Shown here: one piece after another, positions 63,201 through 64,000 of the stretch | Position numbering within the stretch: the first letter of the stretch is position 1 | How the letters are laid out: each line of letters begins with the position of its first letter | Assembly: GCA_030867875.1 (NCBI GenBank) | Contig: JAOWCC010000577.1 | Span: 93,291,740 to 93,355,739, forward strand | DNA from: Actinernus sp. WN-2022 | Taxonomy: Eukaryota; Cnidaria; Anthozoa; Actiniaria; Actinernidae | Length of the DNA stretch: 64,000 nucleotides | Direction: 5' to 3' | Translations under genes and position numbers: made by a program | The notes under the pieces: generated by a model | The model's input: the letters and a program-made list of their open reading frames with translations, nothing else | What the model was told of the DNA's origin: nothing | Database searches by the model: none

Positions 63201-64000
63201 AGCACCTCGTGCTCTTCCGTAAAGACTTGGAGTTGTTATTTAAGATGATATTTACATATAGTTTTCACTTGACGCCAACCAGTGTACACGCTTGGTTATC
63301 CGGGCCAAAATTTTCTAGATATTTCTCTGTAATCCGGGCTTATAACAGCGTTTGTACGTGTAAGTTCTTTTTTTGACGACCCTTAACCTCCCAGGGTCTC
63401 GGCGAATTCGCATTGGGTTGGAGTATACATTTCCAAAATAATATTTTCCTCAAAGTGAGGTTTTAACCTGGTTTTTCGTATCCGGCGATTCGTCATTAGT
63501 TTAACATTAATATGTAATGTTTATACGGCAATAAACTTGACATAACTGGTCGGCATCCTACTAACACGACTTGCTTGATGTGTATGTAGAATATATATAC
63601 AACATAAATATTTTCTATGCGGCGGAGCGCAGTGACAGAGCATAGAAAGAAAGTTATAGTTGAGGTGACTCATTACCCTGGAGAGCTTTGTCTAACATTT
63701 TTTTGGTCTCTAAAAAATCAGGTGATTACAGAGCATGCAGTCATTAACTTGAAACCTCTTAGTGAATTTGTACAAAAAAATCATTTAAAAATGGAGAGAA
63801 GGCGGCGTTTATTTGTGACGGGGCGTTTTTTTCGGGTGTTAAATTTGGACTTGAAATGGTATTTTCTTTTGCATAATAAACGATTCTTTAGCTGGCAAAA
63901 TAGGGTGATGGTGTGTGAAACTTCTAGAATAACTTCTATTTTTTATAACTATACCTTAATTATTATTATCTAAAATCTTACATCTGGTGGTAGATAAACG
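63201..64000. other. Nothing recognised
   Basis: AT-rich sequence. An open frame of 118 codons (63617-63973) has basic composition and no recognised motif; it is probably chance. Confidence 0.4.

Noticed and set aside
63617..63973. 118-codon plus-strand frame
   Set aside because: Basic, low-information composition, no motif and no promoter or splice context.

Overview
The window is nuclear DNA of an animal, most likely an anthozoan cnidarian (coral or sea anemone). I infer this from intron-containing genes, from the mix of BEL/Pao, Ty3/gypsy, DIRS-like, CR1/L2-like and Polinton elements together with very many palindromic MITEs, and from protein segments that resemble those I know from cnidarian genomes. 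Nothing here is bacterial.

The backbone is one large host gene on the minus strand. I traced thirteen exons from 51607 down to the stop codon at 10502, with agreeing reading phase at all twelve junctions (about 930 codons). The 5' exons lie above 51607 and were not found. The protein reads, in order: an SPSB-like SPRY domain (e1-e2), a Neuralized homology repeat (NHR, e3-e5), an armadillo-like helical region (e6-e8), a Cys-rich segment (e9-e10) and a conserved C-terminal region with a 'WHVAYHGT' motif (e11-e13). One intron appears to be GC-AG.

The introns hold a record of insertions. Intron e6-e7 (12.5 kb) contains a decayed Polinton/Maverick (about 34.8-45.0 kb: capsid protein, packaging ATPase, integrase, protein-primed DNA polymerase B and others) next to a 5'-truncated LINE. 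Intron e11-e12 (18.7 kb) contains a Ty3/gypsy element (LTRs 12310-12462 and 28897-29054, 5-bp TSD). That element is split inside its integrase by a 12.4-kb terminal-inverted-repeat element (15636-28038, 8-bp TSD). The 12.4-kb element carries two minus-strand LINEs. One LINE is split by a 1.46-kb foldback element with a 9-bp TSD whose arms each carry the promoter and first coding exon of a RecQ-like helicase. The other is split by a 1.04-kb TIR element and by a 1.6-kb element with a 6-bp TSD.

Left of the gene (1-10.4 kb) are MITEs, a MITE with a tRNA-like pol III sequence inside it, a LINE broken by a foldback element, and a BEL/Pao element lacking its 3' half. Right of the gene (51.6-64 kb) are a MITE whose second copy opens the window, a TTAA-flanked element, a long palindrome, a compact promoter with a 5'-TOP-like exon and intron, and a DIRS-like element broken by another LINE.
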